A DNA stretch of 64,000 bases from Klebsiella quasipneumoniae subsp. quasipneumoniae. GTDB taxonomy: Bacteria > Pseudomonadota > Gammaproteobacteria > Enterobacterales > Enterobacteriaceae. The stretch spans positions 2,046,001-2,110,000 of the forward strand of contig NZ_CP084876.1 in NCBI RefSeq assembly GCF_020525925.1, written 5' to 3'. How positions within the stretch are numbered: position 1 is the stretch's first letter; each line of letters opens with the position of its first letter. The notes beneath the pieces are model-generated. The model did not search any database. It saw only the letters and a list, made by a program, of their open reading frames with translations, and had not been told where the DNA came from. This document shows positions 19,808 through 28,882 of the stretch, piece after piece. The position numbers and the translations under genes are program-made.

Positions 19808-20700
19808 CTGGCCCGCGACTGCTGACTGACCCCGCTCTGGCGGGGTTTTTTTTCGCCCCAGCCGAGGTTATTCCCCGCGGCGGCAAACAGAATCAGCATC
19901 CCGCCGCACCACTGCACAGGGGTTAACGCATGGTGGAAGACCAGATAGTCGACCCCCATCGCCACCAGTGGATAAATAAAGGAGAGTGAACCGGTAATGG
20001 GCGTTGGCAGCTTCTGTATCGCGCTATATAAAAGCTGATACATGATCCCGGTATGGACGACGCCGAGGATCAGCAGATAGCGCCAGGGAAAGCTGGCAGA
20101 AAACTCGGGCATTTGCACCAGCGGCAGCAGCATCACGACGCCGACCAGCACCTGAATAAAGGCGATATGCTGAGCAGGGAGCGGATGCAGTTTGCGGGCG
20201 ATAATGGCGGTCAGAGCATAGAAAAATGCTGCGCCTAATGCCAGCAAAACGCCGGTCGCGAGACTATCGCCGTGCGCCGGGGCAAGCTCGCTTGACAGCA
20301 GGATCACCACGCCGCCGAAGGCCAGCAGTAACCATCCCCATTTTACGGCGCTGACTCGCTCCCCCAGCACCATGCCCATCAGTACCAGCATAAACGGCTG
20401 GGTGTTGTAGACCACCGTGGCCATGCCAATTGAAATACGCGAGTAGGCGGCAAAAAGCAGCAGCCAGTTGATGACCAGCGCAATGCCGCCAAGCACCGCG
20501 AGGGCGAGGGTGAAGCGCGTGAGACGACTGAAGGGTTGGCGGCTGAGAACGATAAACAGCAGCAGGGTGAGCGCGCCAATCAGGCAGCGCCAGAACACCA
20601 CATCAATTACCGGCAAACCAGAGAGCAGCACGAACGCGCCGATCGAGCCAGAAATTATCATCGCCAGGCTCATTTGCCAGACGCCGCGGGTAAGTTGCAT
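19804..20700 (-). CDS. DMT-superfamily (EamA) inner-membrane exporter
   Basis: 298 residues with ten predicted membrane helices in two EamA repeats ([16 protein letters not shown] and the repeat from about residue 150). The family exports amino acids and other small metabolites. The gene is divergent from an Lrp/AsnC-family regulator 107 bases away, a layout often found where the regulator responds to the exported amino acid. The last 22 residues are read through the stem of the narI terminator (positions 19830-19853), so the C-terminal tail EKKPRQSG derives from terminator sequence. The substrate is unknown. E. coli K-12 does not, as far as I recall, have this gene beside narI. Confidence 0.8.
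   Translation of the reverse strand: MQLTRGVWQMSLAMIISGSIGAFVLLSGLPVIDVVFWRCLIGALTLLLFIVLSRQPFSRLTRFTLALAVLGGIALVINWLLLFAAYSRISIGMATVVYNTQPFMLVLMGMVLGERVSAVKWGWLLLAFGGVVILLSSELAPAHGDSLATGVLLALGAAFFYALTAIIARKLHPLPAQHIAFIQVLVGVVMLLPLVQMPEFSASFPWRYLLILGVVHTGIMYQLLYSAIQKLPTPITGSLSFIYPLVAMGVDYLVFHHALTPVQWCGGMLILFAAAGNNLGWGEKKPRQSGVSQQSRAS
19830..19853 (+). terminator. narGHJI operon terminator
   Basis: CCCCGC-TCTG-GCGGGG stem (19830-19845) followed by eight T residues (19846-19853). It lies inside the 3' coding end of the convergent DMT exporter gene. Confidence 0.9.
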
Positions 20701-20807
20701 ATTTCACCTCCAGAAGTTTTCCATTATTGTGCGAAAAATCCTGACAGCCTGACATGGCTGAATTAAGGTAAGCAGGGGGAAATTCCTTTCATAATTAGGT
20801 AAAAACC

Positions 20808-21251
20808 ATGAATGACTTACTTGATGAAATTGACCGGGCGATCCTCGCTTGCCTGACTCAGGACGCCAGAGTCTCGTTGAAGGTATTGAGCGCGCGGGTG
20901 GGGCTGACCTCGCCGAGCACCGCCGAGCGGGTGAAGCGCCTGGAGGAGCGGGGGGTGATCCAGGGCTATGGGGCGCGGGTGAATCTCGCCGCGCTGGGCT
21001 ACAGCCTGCAGGCGCTGGTGCGGGTCCGGCCGCTGCCTGGTCTGCTGCAGAAGGTAGATAAATATATCCAGGCGATGCCGGAGTGCATCGAAAGTGACAA
21101 AGTGACCGGAGAGGATTGTTTCGTGATGCGACTGGTGGTGCGTGATATTGCCCAACTGGATACGCTGCTTGACGGCCTGGCTGAATTTGCTCAGTGCAAT
21201 ACCTCGGTGGTGAAAAGTTCGCCGGTGAAGAGACGACTGCCCCCGCTGTGA
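20808..21251 (+). CDS. Lrp/AsnC-family transcriptional regulator
   Basis: 147 residues. The N-terminal winged helix-turn-helix of the AsnC type covers residues 4-60 (LLDEIDRAILACLTQDAR, then LTSPSTAERVKRLEERGVI), and a C-terminal RAM domain for amino acid binding and oligomerisation follows. The start ATG at 20808 lies after a weak purine stretch. It is divergent from the DMT exporter and most likely controls it in response to an amino acid; that link is inferred from position. Downstream there are only the tRNA-Tyr repeats, transcribed toward it. Confidence 0.85.
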   Translation: MNDLLDEIDRAILACLTQDARVSLKVLSARVGLTSPSTAERVKRLEERGVIQGYGARVNLAALGYSLQALVRVRPLPGLLQKVDKYIQAMPECIESDKVTGEDCFVMRLVVRDIAQLDTLLDGLAEFAQCNTSVVKSSPVKRRLPPL

Positions 21252-21308
21252 GTTTCCCGGAGGCGGCGCGGCGCACCAGTCCGGGGCGCCGGTCGGCACC
21301 ACCTGTAG

Positions 21309-21500
21309 CCTCGCTAAGCGAAGCGCGAGCGAGGAGATAGCAGCACAGGTGGCTGAAGAGAGTGCAACAGTAGTGGGGGAAGGATGACTCGGCGCTAAAG
21401 CGCCTCGCCCTTCGGGCCGTTGCCTGCGGCAACGTTCTCTCGCTACGCTCGAGTCGAACCTTGGTCGAAACTTCTCATCCTCCCCCGTAGGGGAGAATAT
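21309..21500 (-). repeat. rtT-type tyrosine tRNA operon repeat, copy 1 (distal)
   Basis: Nearly identical to the next copy at a 201-base offset. It begins, on the plus strand, with a GC-rich hairpin segment (CCTCGCTAAGCGAAGCGCGAG) and holds the GTGGGGGAAGGAT piece that copies the 3' end of tRNA-Tyr, followed by the CGCCCTTCGGGCCGTTGCC stem. This matches the layout of the rtT repeats downstream of E. coli tyrT. Transcription is from the right, off the tRNA promoter. Confidence 0.75.
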
Positions 21501-21509
21501 AGCATGTCG

Positions 21510-21701
21510 CCTCGCTAAGCGAAGCGCGAGCGAGGAGATAGCAGCACAGGTGGCTGAAGAGAGTGCAACAGTAGTGGGGGAAGGATGACTCGGCGCTAAC
21601 GCGCCTCGCCCTTCGGGCCGTTGCCTGCGGCAACGTTCTCTCGCTACGCTCGAGTCGAACCTTAGTCGAAGCTTCTCATCCTTCCCCGTGGGGCAGAATA
21701 T
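21510..21701 (-). repeat. rtT-type tyrosine tRNA operon repeat, copy 2
   Basis: Direct repeat of copy 1, differing at only a few bases (for example GCTAAC for GCTAAA, CTTAGTCGAAGC for CTTGGTCGAAAC). Same hairpins and same tRNA-Tyr 3'-end fragment. Confidence 0.75.
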
Positions 21702-21743
21702 AGAGTATCGCAAGTGAAGTAAGTTGGGTAATGCATGAAGAGA

Positions 21744-21876
21744 TGGTGGTGGGGGAAGGATGACTCGGCGCTAAAGCGCCTCGCCCTTCGGGCCGTTGCC
21801 TGCGGCAACGTTCTCTCGCTACGCTCGAGTCGAACCTTAGTCGAAGCTTCTCATCCTTCCCCGTAGGGCAGAATAT
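21744..21876 (-). repeat. rtT-type tyrosine tRNA operon repeat, copy 3
   Basis: Begins with TGGTGGTGGGGGAAGGAT, the exact complement of the tRNA-Tyr 3' end with CCA, then the same core as copies 1 and 2. It lacks their 65-base GC-rich leader and instead has a unique AT-rich spacer. Confidence 0.75.
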
Positions 21877-21919
21877 AAAAGATCGTCGAGTAGTCGAATT
21901 GGGAAGTTTTTTAAGAAGA

Positions 21920-22004
<85 letters not shown>

Positions 22005-22043
22005 AGGGGTAAAATCAAATTGTAGGCTATTCAGCAAAGTGAA

Positions 22044-22163
22044 TGGTGGTGGGGGAAGGATAACTCGTCGCTATCGCTCCTCGCCCTTCGGGCCGTTGCC
22101 TGCGGCAACGTTCTCTCGCTGGCGCTCGAGTCGAACCTTAGTCGAAGGTTCTTACCCTTCCCG
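22044..22163 (-). repeat. rtT-type repeat between the two tRNA-Tyr genes
   Basis: Shares the tRNA 3'-end fragment and the CGCCCTTCGGGCCGTTGCC core with the three distal repeats but is more diverged (ATAACTCGTCGCTATCGCTCC). It corresponds to the spacer that separates the two tRNA-Tyr genes in E. coli tyrTV. Confidence 0.65.
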
Positions 22164-22219
22164 CTAAGTGCAAACATCGTTTACGCCTGCCGGGGAAACC
22201 CTATCACTGTAGTGAATAA

Positions 22220-22304
<85 letters not shown>

Positions 22305-22354
22305 ACGGGGTAATGCTTAGTACTGGCCTGCTTCCTTCTCGGGAAGCGGGGCGC

Positions 22355-22382
22355 ATCATACCAAATGATGCGCCCCTGTAAA
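22355..22382 (-). promoter_or_regulatory. tRNA-Tyr operon promoter
   Basis: On the minus strand: -35 TTTACA (22377-22382), 16-base spacer, -10 TATGAT (22355-22360), then a GC-rich discriminator GCGCCCC. This is the tyrT-type promoter, a classic target of stringent control and Fis in E. coli. The tRNA begins about 50 bases downstream. Confidence 0.92.
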
Positions 22383-22463
22383 GCATTCCTTTGACAAAAA
22401 TAAACTGGTTGCCTGATTTTTACCCGTAACGCCGGAAAGCTAACCAATTCATTTCTCAGTCGA

Positions 22464-23306
22464 TTAAAGAATAATCGTCCGGTTACCGTAGACGAAGACA
22501 CGCTGCGCCAGGACCTGATACAGCGCCCGGCTCAATACGTTTTTTTCGACATCGCGCCCGGCACGCATCATATCTTCTGCGGTATAAGTATGATCGACGT
22601 GAATGACGTCCTGCATAATGATGGGACCTTCGTCCAGGTTATCATTCACGTAGTGGGCGGTGGCGCCGATGATCTTCACACCGCGCTCATAGGCCTGATG
22701 ATACGGACGCGCGCCGATAAACGCCGGCAGGAACGAGTGGTGAATATTAATGATCTTGTTCGGGAAACGAGCGACAAATTCCGGCGTAAGAACGCGCATA
22801 TACTTGGCCAGCACCACGTAATCCGGTTCGTGGGCGGCAATCGCGTCGCCCATCTGCTTGTCGTGCTCTTCGCGGCTCAGCCCTTCATGGCTGACCAGTT
22901 CAAACGGGATGCCAAAACGTTCCACCAGCGGGCGCAGGGTGTCATGGTTGCCAATAACCGCGGCAATGTCGACATCCAGCCCGCCGTAGTTGGCTTTCAT
23001 CAGCAGATCGCCGAGGCAGTGCGCCTCTTTCGTCACCAGAATCACTACCCGGCGGCGGCCTGCCGGATTGAGTTCACGAATCGAGCCTTCCGGCAGGGCG
23101 CTGTCCAGATCGGCCAGCAGAATAGCGTCGTTGAAGATGCCTTCCAGTTCGGTGCGCATAAAGAAACGACCGGTACGGTGGTCAACAAATTCGTTGTTCT
23201 GCACAATGTTAAGTTCGTGCTTGTAGCAGATATTGGTGATACGCGCGATGAGGCCTTTCTGATCAGGGCAAATAGTGCGTAGTACTTTACGTTGTAATGA
23301 ATGCAT
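22464..23306 (-). CDS. purU: Formyltetrahydrofolate deformylase
   Basis: 280 residues. It hydrolyses 10-formyl-tetrahydrofolate to formate and tetrahydrofolate, supplying formate for PurT and balancing one-carbon pools; in E. coli it is regulated by glycine and methionine. An N-terminal ACT domain (LRTICPDQKGLIARITNICY) is followed by the formyltransferase-type domain with the catalytic motif NIHHSFLPAFIGARPYHQAY, asparagine, histidine and aspartate conserved. It lies between the tRNA-Tyr operon and ychJ, the order known from E. coli. Confidence 0.96.
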   Translation of the reverse strand: MHSLQRKVLRTICPDQKGLIARITNICYKHELNIVQNNEFVDHRTGRFFMRTELEGIFNDAILLADLDSALPEGSIRELNPAGRRRVVILVTKEAHCLGDLLMKANYGGLDVDIAAVIGNHDTLRPLVERFGIPFELVSHEGLSREEHDKQMGDAIAAHEPDYVVLAKYMRVLTPEFVARFPNKIINIHHSFLPAFIGARPYHQAYERGVKIIGATAHYVNDNLDEGPIIMQDVIHVDHTYTAEDMMRAGRDVEKNVLSRALYQVLAQRVFVYGNRTIIL

Positions 23307-23348
23307 CGCGAGGAAAATCCTGTAGTGTTTGCAAGCGCTGCGGTAGCG

Positions 23349-23819
23349 TTACTGGCCGCAGCATTTTTTAAATTTTTTACCTGAACCGCAAGGGCAGGGG
23401 TCGTTACGGCCAATCAGCGGCCGTGTCCCGTCGATATAGTACCACTGTCCATTTTCTTTTAAGAATCTGGAACGTTCAATAATGGCGCCCGGGCGGTTAT
23501 TGTCATTAAAGCGGGCGATAAAGCTGACAAAGCCTTCATTGGCGGCTCGTCCATCATCGCTGGCGAACAGGGTTAAGCCCAGCCATTCGGTGTGGGCAAA
23601 GCCTTTCTCCAGTTCGGCGCGAAACTGCTGCGCCTGACAGGACGGATGCCAGGTTTTGATCAGATAGTCGGCATCTTTCATGACGAACGCGCTGTAACGG
23701 GAGCGCATAAGCTGTGACGGGCCTGGCGCAAGCTCAGCGCCGGACAGATATCGCTGGCAACATGAGCTATACTCCAGTGCGCTGCCACAGGGGCATAATT
23801 GCGACAAAATTGCCTCCAT
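23349..23819 (-). CDS. ychJ: SEC-C motif protein YchJ (UPF0225)
   Basis: 156 residues. A SEC-C-type metal-binding motif is present at each end: [13 protein letters not shown] near residue 9 and [15 protein letters not shown] at the C-terminus, with an NTF2-like central domain. The SEC-C motif binds zinc in SecA and other proteins. The role of YchJ is not known. It is upstream of purU on the same strand (42-base gap) and divergent from rssA. Confidence 0.92.
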   Translation of the reverse strand: MEAILSQLCPCGSALEYSSCCQRYLSGAELAPGPSQLMRSRYSAFVMKDADYLIKTWHPSCQAQQFRAELEKGFAHTEWLGLTLFASDDGRAANEGFVSFIARFNDNNRPGAIIERSRFLKENGQWYYIDGTRPLIGRNDPCPCGSGKKFKKCCGQ

Positions 23820-23919
23820 GGAAGAAAGAGTAACGGCGCTTCTACGCCAAAGGGCTTTATGTTAACTGAGCCGTGACAATGTTGCCACGCTCAGAGTGGA
23901 AGGATAGTTATCAGTACTA

Positions 23920-24822
23920 ATGAGAAAGCTTAAAATTGGTCTGGCGTTAGGTGCGGGCGCCGCCCGCGGATGGTCGCATATTGGCGTCATCAACGCCCTC
24001 CAGCAGGCCGGCATTGAGATTGATATCGTGGCCGGTTGCTCTATCGTTTCGCTGGTAGGGGCGGCGTATGCCTGTAACCGACTCCCGGCCCTTGAGTCCT
24101 GGGTCTGCTCTTTCAGTAACTGGGACGTTCTGAAACTGATGGACCTCTCCTGGCGCCGCGGTGGACTACTGCGGGGTGAAAAGGTGTTCAATCATTATCG
24201 CCGCATCATGCCCGTGACCGATATCGAACACTGCGAACGGCGATTTGCCGCCGTCGCGACAAATTTAAGCACTGGCCGGGAGCTGTGGTTTACCGAAGGC
24301 GATCTGCACTTAGCGATTCGAGCCTCCTGCAGTATGCCGGGGTTAATGTCGCCGGTCAGGCATAACGGTTACTGGCTGGTTGATGGCGCGGTGGTCAATC
24401 CGGTTCCCGTATCGCTTACGCGGGCAATGGGGGCGGATATCGTGATTGCCGTGGATTTGCAACATGATGCCCACCTTATGCAGCAGGATTTATTCTCCCT
24501 CGAAACGCCGCGGCGGGAAGCCGAAGCGAAGGAGGGGCCATGGCATACTCGTCTGCGCGCACGCTTGACGCAAATGAGTTCCCGCCGTACGGCCGTGACG
24601 CCGACGGCGATGGAGATCATGACCACCTCTATCCAGGTCCTGGAGAACCGTCTTAAACGCAATCGTATGGCGGGTGACCCGCCGGATATCCTGTTGCAAC
24701 CGTACTGTCCGCAAGTCTCGACGCTTGATTTCCATCGCGCCGGCGAGGCGATTACCGCAGGGCAGTTGGCGGTAGAAAAGAAAATGGATGAATTATTACC
24801 CTTAGTGCGTACCGCGATTTAA
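23920..24822 (+). CDS. rssA: Patatin-like phospholipase family protein RssA
   Basis: 300 residues. It has the patatin fold elements: oxyanion hole glycine-rich loop (GLALGAGAARGWSHIGVI), a nucleophile elbow where the family GxSxG reads VAGCSIVSLVGA (G-C-S-I-V), and the DGA/G dyad aspartate (LVDGAVVNP). The elbow therefore has valine where the canonical motif has glycine. It precedes rssB by 89 bases, as in E. coli, where the pair gave the name regulator of sigma S; only RssB has an established role in that. Confidence 0.93.
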   Translation: MRKLKIGLALGAGAARGWSHIGVINALQQAGIEIDIVAGCSIVSLVGAAYACNRLPALESWVCSFSNWDVLKLMDLSWRRGGLLRGEKVFNHYRRIMPVTDIEHCERRFAAVATNLSTGRELWFTEGDLHLAIRASCSMPGLMSPVRHNGYWLVDGAVVNPVPVSLTRAMGADIVIAVDLQHDAHLMQQDLFSLETPRREAEAKEGPWHTRLRARLTQMSSRRTAVTPTAMEIMTTSIQVLENRLKRNRMAGDPPDILLQPYCPQVSTLDFHRAGEAITAGQLAVEKKMDELLPLVRTAI

Positions 24823-24911
24823 CGCACGAGTACCTGACTTAAGCAAATTCTGACAGGCGATAGTGAGAATAGCGTGCCACTATTGAATTATCGTCAGCCA
24901 GGGGAGATATC

Positions 24912-25925
24912 ATGACGCAGCCATTGGCGGGAAAACAGATTCTGATAGTTGAAGACGAACCCGTTTTCCGCTCACTCTTGCATGGATGGCTGACCTCGCT
25001 GGGAGCAACAACCTTCCAGGCGGAAGATGGCAAGGATGCCCTGCATAAAATGACGGAGGTGCATCCGGACCTGATGATTTGCGACATTTCGATGCCGAGA
25101 ATGAACGGTCTGGAGCTGGTGGAGACGTTGCGTAACCGCGGCGAGCAGCTACCGATCCTGATGATTTCCGCTACCGAAAACATGGCTGATATAGCCAAAG
25201 CGTTGCGGCTTGGCGTTCAGGACGTGTTGTTAAAGCCAGTAAAAGATTTCGATCGCCTGCGCGAAACCGTTTATGCCTGCCTCTATCCTGCGATGTTCAG
25301 TTCACGGGTGGAAGAGGAAGAGCGTTTATTTGAGGACTGGGACGCGCTGGTCAGTAATCCCACTGCGGCTTCACGATTACTGCAGGAATTACAGCCGCCG
25401 GTGCAACAGGAAATGTCGCACTGCCGCATTCATTATCGCCAGCTGGTGTCGGCGGATAAACCCGGTCTGGTACTCGATATCGCGCCGCTCTCGGACAATG
25501 ATTTGGCCTTCTATTGTCTGGATGTCACGCGGGCAGGAGATAATGGCGTCCTGGCCGCTTTATTATTGCGCGCGTTGTTCAATGGCTTGCTACAGGAGCA
25601 GCTGGCGCATCAGGGACAACGGCTACCAGAAATGGGGAGTCTGCTAAAACAGGTGAATCAGCTCCTGCGTCAGGCAAACCTTCCCGGCCAGTTTCCTTTG
25701 TTAGTGGGGTATTACCACAGCGGACTGAAAAATTTAATTCTGGTGTCGGCGGGACTTAATGGCACGCTGAATACCGGTGAGCATCAAATTCAGATTAGCA
25801 ATGGCGTTCCTTTGGGCACCCTGGGTGATGCTTACCTTAATCAAATTAGTCAACGCTGTACCTCATGGCAGTGCCAAATTTGGGGGGCGGGAGGCCGTTT
25901 ACGCTTAATGTTGTCTGCGGAGTGA
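24912..25925 (+). CDS. rssB: RpoS proteolysis adaptor, response regulator RssB
   Basis: 337 residues. The N-terminal receiver domain has D58 as the phosphorylation site (LMICDISMP), matching E. coli RssB. A helical linker and a degenerate PP2C-like C-terminal domain follow instead of a DNA-binding domain. It delivers sigma S (RpoS) to ClpXP for degradation in growing cells; anti-adaptors release RpoS on stress. The ATG follows GGGGAG with good spacing. Confidence 0.96.
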   Translation: MTQPLAGKQILIVEDEPVFRSLLHGWLTSLGATTFQAEDGKDALHKMTEVHPDLMICDISMPRMNGLELVETLRNRGEQLPILMISATENMADIAKALRLGVQDVLLKPVKDFDRLRETVYACLYPAMFSSRVEEEERLFEDWDALVSNPTAASRLLQELQPPVQQEMSHCRIHYRQLVSADKPGLVLDIAPLSDNDLAFYCLDVTRAGDNGVLAALLLRALFNGLLQEQLAHQGQRLPEMGSLLKQVNQLLRQANLPGQFPLLVGYYHSGLKNLILVSAGLNGTLNTGEHQIQISNGVPLGTLGDAYLNQISQRCTSWQCQIWGAGGRLRLMLSAE

Positions 25926-26122
25926 GCAATTGCGTTTATATCTAAGCAGACGGGATTACCCGTTGTCCTTTAGCGGTGGTAACATCGAGCAGTTTTATGC
26001 GTAAAAGTCCTAATTCGAGGCTATCGGAAGCTTTTCAGACCAGTGAATACGCGGTTGACTGATATACTCGACACGTTATTTGTAACGAGAAGTTTAAAAA
26101 ACAAACAGTCCAGGAGATTTCA

Positions 26123-27025
26123 ATGGCTGCCCTTAATTCTAAAGTCAGAAAAGCGGTTATCCCGGTTGCGGGATTAGGCACCAGGATGCTGCCGGCCACC
26201 AAAGCGATTCCAAAAGAAATGCTGCCGCTGGTAGATAAGCCGTTAATTCAGTACGTTGTTAATGAATGTATCGCTGCAGGAATTACTGAAATTGTTCTGG
26301 TAACGCACTCATCCAAAAACTCTATCGAAAACCATTTCGATACCAGTTTTGAGCTGGAAGCGATGCTGGAAAAACGTGTGAAACGCCAGCTGCTGGAAGA
26401 AGTGCAGTCTATTTGTCCGCCGCACGTAACCATTATGCAAGTTCGTCAGGGCCTGGCAAAAGGTCTGGGACACGCGGTGCTTTGCGCCCATCCGGTGGTG
26501 GGTGATGAGCCGGTCGCAGTTATTCTGCCAGACGTTATTCTGGATGAATATGAATCCGATCTGAGCCGCGATAACCTCGCAGAGATGATCTCTCGTTTCG
26601 ATGAGACCGGCGCCAGCCAGATTATGGTTGAGCCTGTCGACGACGTGACCGCTTACGGTGTCGTTGACTGCAAAGGTGAATCTCTCAAGCCGGGAGAAAG
26701 CGTGCCGATGGTAGGCGTGGTCGAGAAGCCAAAAGCTGACGTTGCGCCGTCCAACCTGGCGGTGGTGGGGCGCTATGTCCTCAGCGCCGATATCTGGCCG
26801 CTGCTGGCGAAGACTCCTCCGGGTGCCGGTGATGAAATTCAGCTGACTGACGCGATTGATATGCTGATCGAAAAAGAGACGGTCGAAGCTTATCATATGA
26901 AAGGCAAGAGCCATGACTGCGGTAATAAGCTTGGCTACATGCAGGCGTTCGTCGAATATGGTATTCGCCACAAAACGCTGGGTGACGATTTTAAAGCCTG
27001 GCTGGAAACCGCGGTTGCGAAGTAA
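26123..27025 (+). CDS. galU: UTP-glucose-1-phosphate uridylyltransferase
   Basis: 300 residues. Nucleotidyltransferase fold with the signature [19 protein letters not shown], the catalytic lysine in VEKP, and the metal-binding aspartate in LPDVIL. It makes UDP-glucose, needed for lipopolysaccharide core, capsule, trehalose and galactose use; in Klebsiella it is central to capsule supply. The ATG lies after CAGGAG. It is a single gene with a strong terminator, convergent to hns. Confidence 0.97.
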   Translation: MAALNSKVRKAVIPVAGLGTRMLPATKAIPKEMLPLVDKPLIQYVVNECIAAGITEIVLVTHSSKNSIENHFDTSFELEAMLEKRVKRQLLEEVQSICPPHVTIMQVRQGLAKGLGHAVLCAHPVVGDEPVAVILPDVILDEYESDLSRDNLAEMISRFDETGASQIMVEPVDDVTAYGVVDCKGESLKPGESVPMVGVVEKPKADVAPSNLAVVGRYVLSADIWPLLAKTPPGAGDEIQLTDAIDMLIEKETVEAYHMKGKSHDCGNKLGYMQAFVEYGIRHKTLGDDFKAWLETAVAK

Positions 27026-27048
27026 TCCGCAGCGCTGCTGAAAGCACA

Positions 27049-27083
27049 AAACCGGGAGTCGCAGATGCGCTCCCGGTTTTTTT
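27049..27083 (+). terminator. galU terminator
   Basis: Stem AAACCGGGAG (27049-27058) with CTCCCGGTTT (27070-27079) and a T run to 27083. Confidence 0.92.
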
Positions 27084-27102
27084 ATATCAGCCCCTGGGGG
27101 CG

Positions 27103-27132
27103 AAAAAAATCCCGCCGCAGCGGGATTTTTTA
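27103..27132 (-). terminator. hns terminator (bidirectional form)
   Basis: ATCCCGC-CGCA-GCGGGAT stem with A residues on one side and T residues on the other, so it can act on both strands. It lies 18 bases after the hns stop and backs up the galU terminator. Confidence 0.88.
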
Positions 27133-27149
27133 TATCGTAACAACGGAGA

Positions 27150-27557
27150 TTAGATCAGGAAATCGTCCAGTGATTTACCTTGCTCATCCATTGCTTTTTT
27201 GATCACCGCCGGGGTACGGCCCTGGCCGGTCCAGGTTTTGGTTTCGCCGTTTTCGTCGACATAGCTGTATTTAGCCGGACGTGCAGCACGCTTAGTTTTG
27301 GTACCGGCTTTAACGGCTGCCATGGTGCTCAGCAGTTCATTCGGATCAATACCGTCAGCGATCAGCATTTCACGATATTGCTGCAGCTTACGCGTACGTT
27401 CTTCAATTTCTGCCGCGGCGGCGTTTTCTTCTTCACGGCGCTCGTTAACAACGACTTCTAATTTTTCCAGCATTTCTTCGAGCGTTTCCAGGGTGCATTC
27501 TCTTGCCTGCGCACGAAGAGTACGGATGTTGTTCAAAATTTTAAGTGCTTCGCTCAT
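27150..27557 (-). CDS. hns: Nucleoid-associated silencer H-NS
   Basis: 135 residues. The N-terminal half (1-80) is the coiled-coil dimerisation and oligomerisation region ([21 protein letters not shown]). The C-terminal DNA-binding domain has the AT-hook-like core [16 protein letters not shown]. It binds AT-rich DNA and silences foreign genes; it also represses its own gene in E. coli. Most differences from the E. coli protein lie in the linker. It is transcribed away from tdk across a 560-base AT-rich gap. Confidence 0.98.
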   Translation of the reverse strand: MSEALKILNNIRTLRAQARECTLETLEEMLEKLEVVVNERREEENAAAAEIEERTRKLQQYREMLIADGIDPNELLSTMAAVKAGTKTKRAARPAKYSYVDENGETKTWTGQGRTPAVIKKAMDEQGKSLDDFLI

Positions 27558-28118
27558 TGTAGTAATCTCAAACTTATATTGTGGGGTGGTTTGTTGAACT
27601 AATAATAGAGCGATAAAATGCGTTGTGCAATAGGGGGGAATGTAAGGAATTCAAAATTACTGGTTATTTGTCGCGAGAATTAATTAATTTAAGTTAAAAT
27701 TCCCGTGCCGCTTCACATCTTTCATCCTTATAGCGATGAGCAGAAGGTAAGCTAAAACACTGAGACGGTATGCTTTTTCTGAGGTTCGGTGAGAAAAATT
27801 ATCCTTTACATGGGTAAATAACCCTCGTCAGTATTAGCGCATTTTTGGTTATGAGGCTTAATATAAAACAACGCGCGGCGCCGCTTATAGCCCCATAGGT
27901 AACCGCCCTATAAGCACGAAAAGACAATGGTTACCCCGCCAGTAGCGTCACGGGGCGTACAAATAATGGCCCTGAAAATTCAATTCATCCTCTTAATCCT
28001 TTGGCTTTGCAGGCTCTTCAGCTGCGATACAATACCCCTGTCGAATGGGCGGCTGTACGCATAAAATATGGTACAATCGCCGCCGCGATAAAACACTTTG
28101 ATTGGGGTCACGCAGCCG
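27558..28118. other. hns-tdk divergent intergenic region
   Basis: 561 bases with no open frame I can support. The half next to hns is AT-rich (27600-27720) and fits the autoregulated, bent hns promoter; I did not pin the exact -10 and -35. The tdk side contains TATGGTACAAT-like sequence at 28065-28077, a candidate -10 for tdk. Confidence 0.5.
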
Positions 28119-28736
28119 ATGGCACAACTTTATTTCTACTACTCTGCAATGAATGCAGGTAAGTCGACCGCTCTGTTGCAATCTTCGTACAATTACCAGG
28201 AGCGGGGGATGCGTACCGTCGTTTATACCGCTGAGATTGATGACCGCTTTGGCGCCGGAAAAGTCAGCTCGCGTATCGGTCTCTCCTCGCCGGCCCGATT
28301 GTATAATCCACAGACGTCGCTATTTAACGATATTGCCGCAGAGCACAAGCTAAAGCCGATTCACTGCGTGCTGGTGGATGAAAGCCAGTTTCTGACGCGC
28401 GAGCAGGTTCATGAGCTGTCTGAAGTTGTCGATACGCTGGATATTCCTGTGCTTTGCTATGGCTTGCGGACAGACTTTCGCGGTGAGCTCTTTACCGGCA
28501 GCCAGTATTTACTGGCCTGGTCAGATAAGCTGGTGGAGCTGAAAACCATCTGTTTCTGCGGCCGGAAGGCCAGTATGGTGCTGCGCCTCGATCAGGAGGG
28601 GCGTCCTTACAACGAGGGCGAGCAGGTCGTCATCGGCGGCAATGAGCGGTACGTGTCAGTTTGTCGTAAGCATTATAAAGAGGCGCTGAGCGTCGGCTCG
28701 TTAACTCAGGTACAAAACCAGCACCGCCCCAGCTAA
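28119..28736 (+). CDS. tdk: Thymidine kinase
   Basis: 205 residues, as in E. coli. I chose the ATG at 28119 ([14 protein letters not shown]); the frame also has a TTG 21 bases upstream without family support. The P-loop reads SAMNAGKST, the Walker B region ends in VDESQFL, and the C-terminal lid/zinc domain has paired cysteines (CFCGRKA and CRKHY). It phosphorylates thymidine with ATP in the salvage pathway. Single-gene unit with its own terminator. Confidence 0.97.
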   Translation: MAQLYFYYSAMNAGKSTALLQSSYNYQERGMRTVVYTAEIDDRFGAGKVSSRIGLSSPARLYNPQTSLFNDIAAEHKLKPIHCVLVDESQFLTREQVHELSEVVDTLDIPVLCYGLRTDFRGELFTGSQYLLAWSDKLVELKTICFCGRKASMVLRLDQEGRPYNEGEQVVIGGNERYVSVCRKHYKEALSVGSLTQVQNQHRPS

Positions 28737-28755
28737 TACGCGCAGAAGCTCGTCC

Positions 28756-28777
28756 AGGCGCCTGTGGGCGCCTTTTT
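28756..28777 (+). terminator. tdk terminator
   Basis: AGGCGCC-TGTG-GGCGCCT stem followed by TTTTT. Confidence 0.88.
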
Positions 28778-28830
28778 ATTGCCTGCACTCCGTTGGGCCA
28801 GCAGGCGTTAAAGCTTGGCTGTCGGTGGGC

Positions 28831-28860
28831 AAAAAAAAGCCCCGTCAGATGACGGGGCTT
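28831..28860 (-). terminator. adhE terminator
   Basis: On the minus strand AAGCCCCGTC-ATCT-GACGGGGCTT with six further T residues after the stem (A run at 28831-28836 on the plus strand), 22 bases after the adhE stop. Confidence 0.92.
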
Positions 28861-28882
28861 GCAGAACGTTTATGCTTGTCGA

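Noticed and set aside
20817..21713. Minus-strand frame of 298 codons with internal repeats over the rtT units
   Set aside because: The repeated protein segment only reflects the duplicated DNA. It also runs antisense through the Lrp-type gene, so it is not a real repeat protein.
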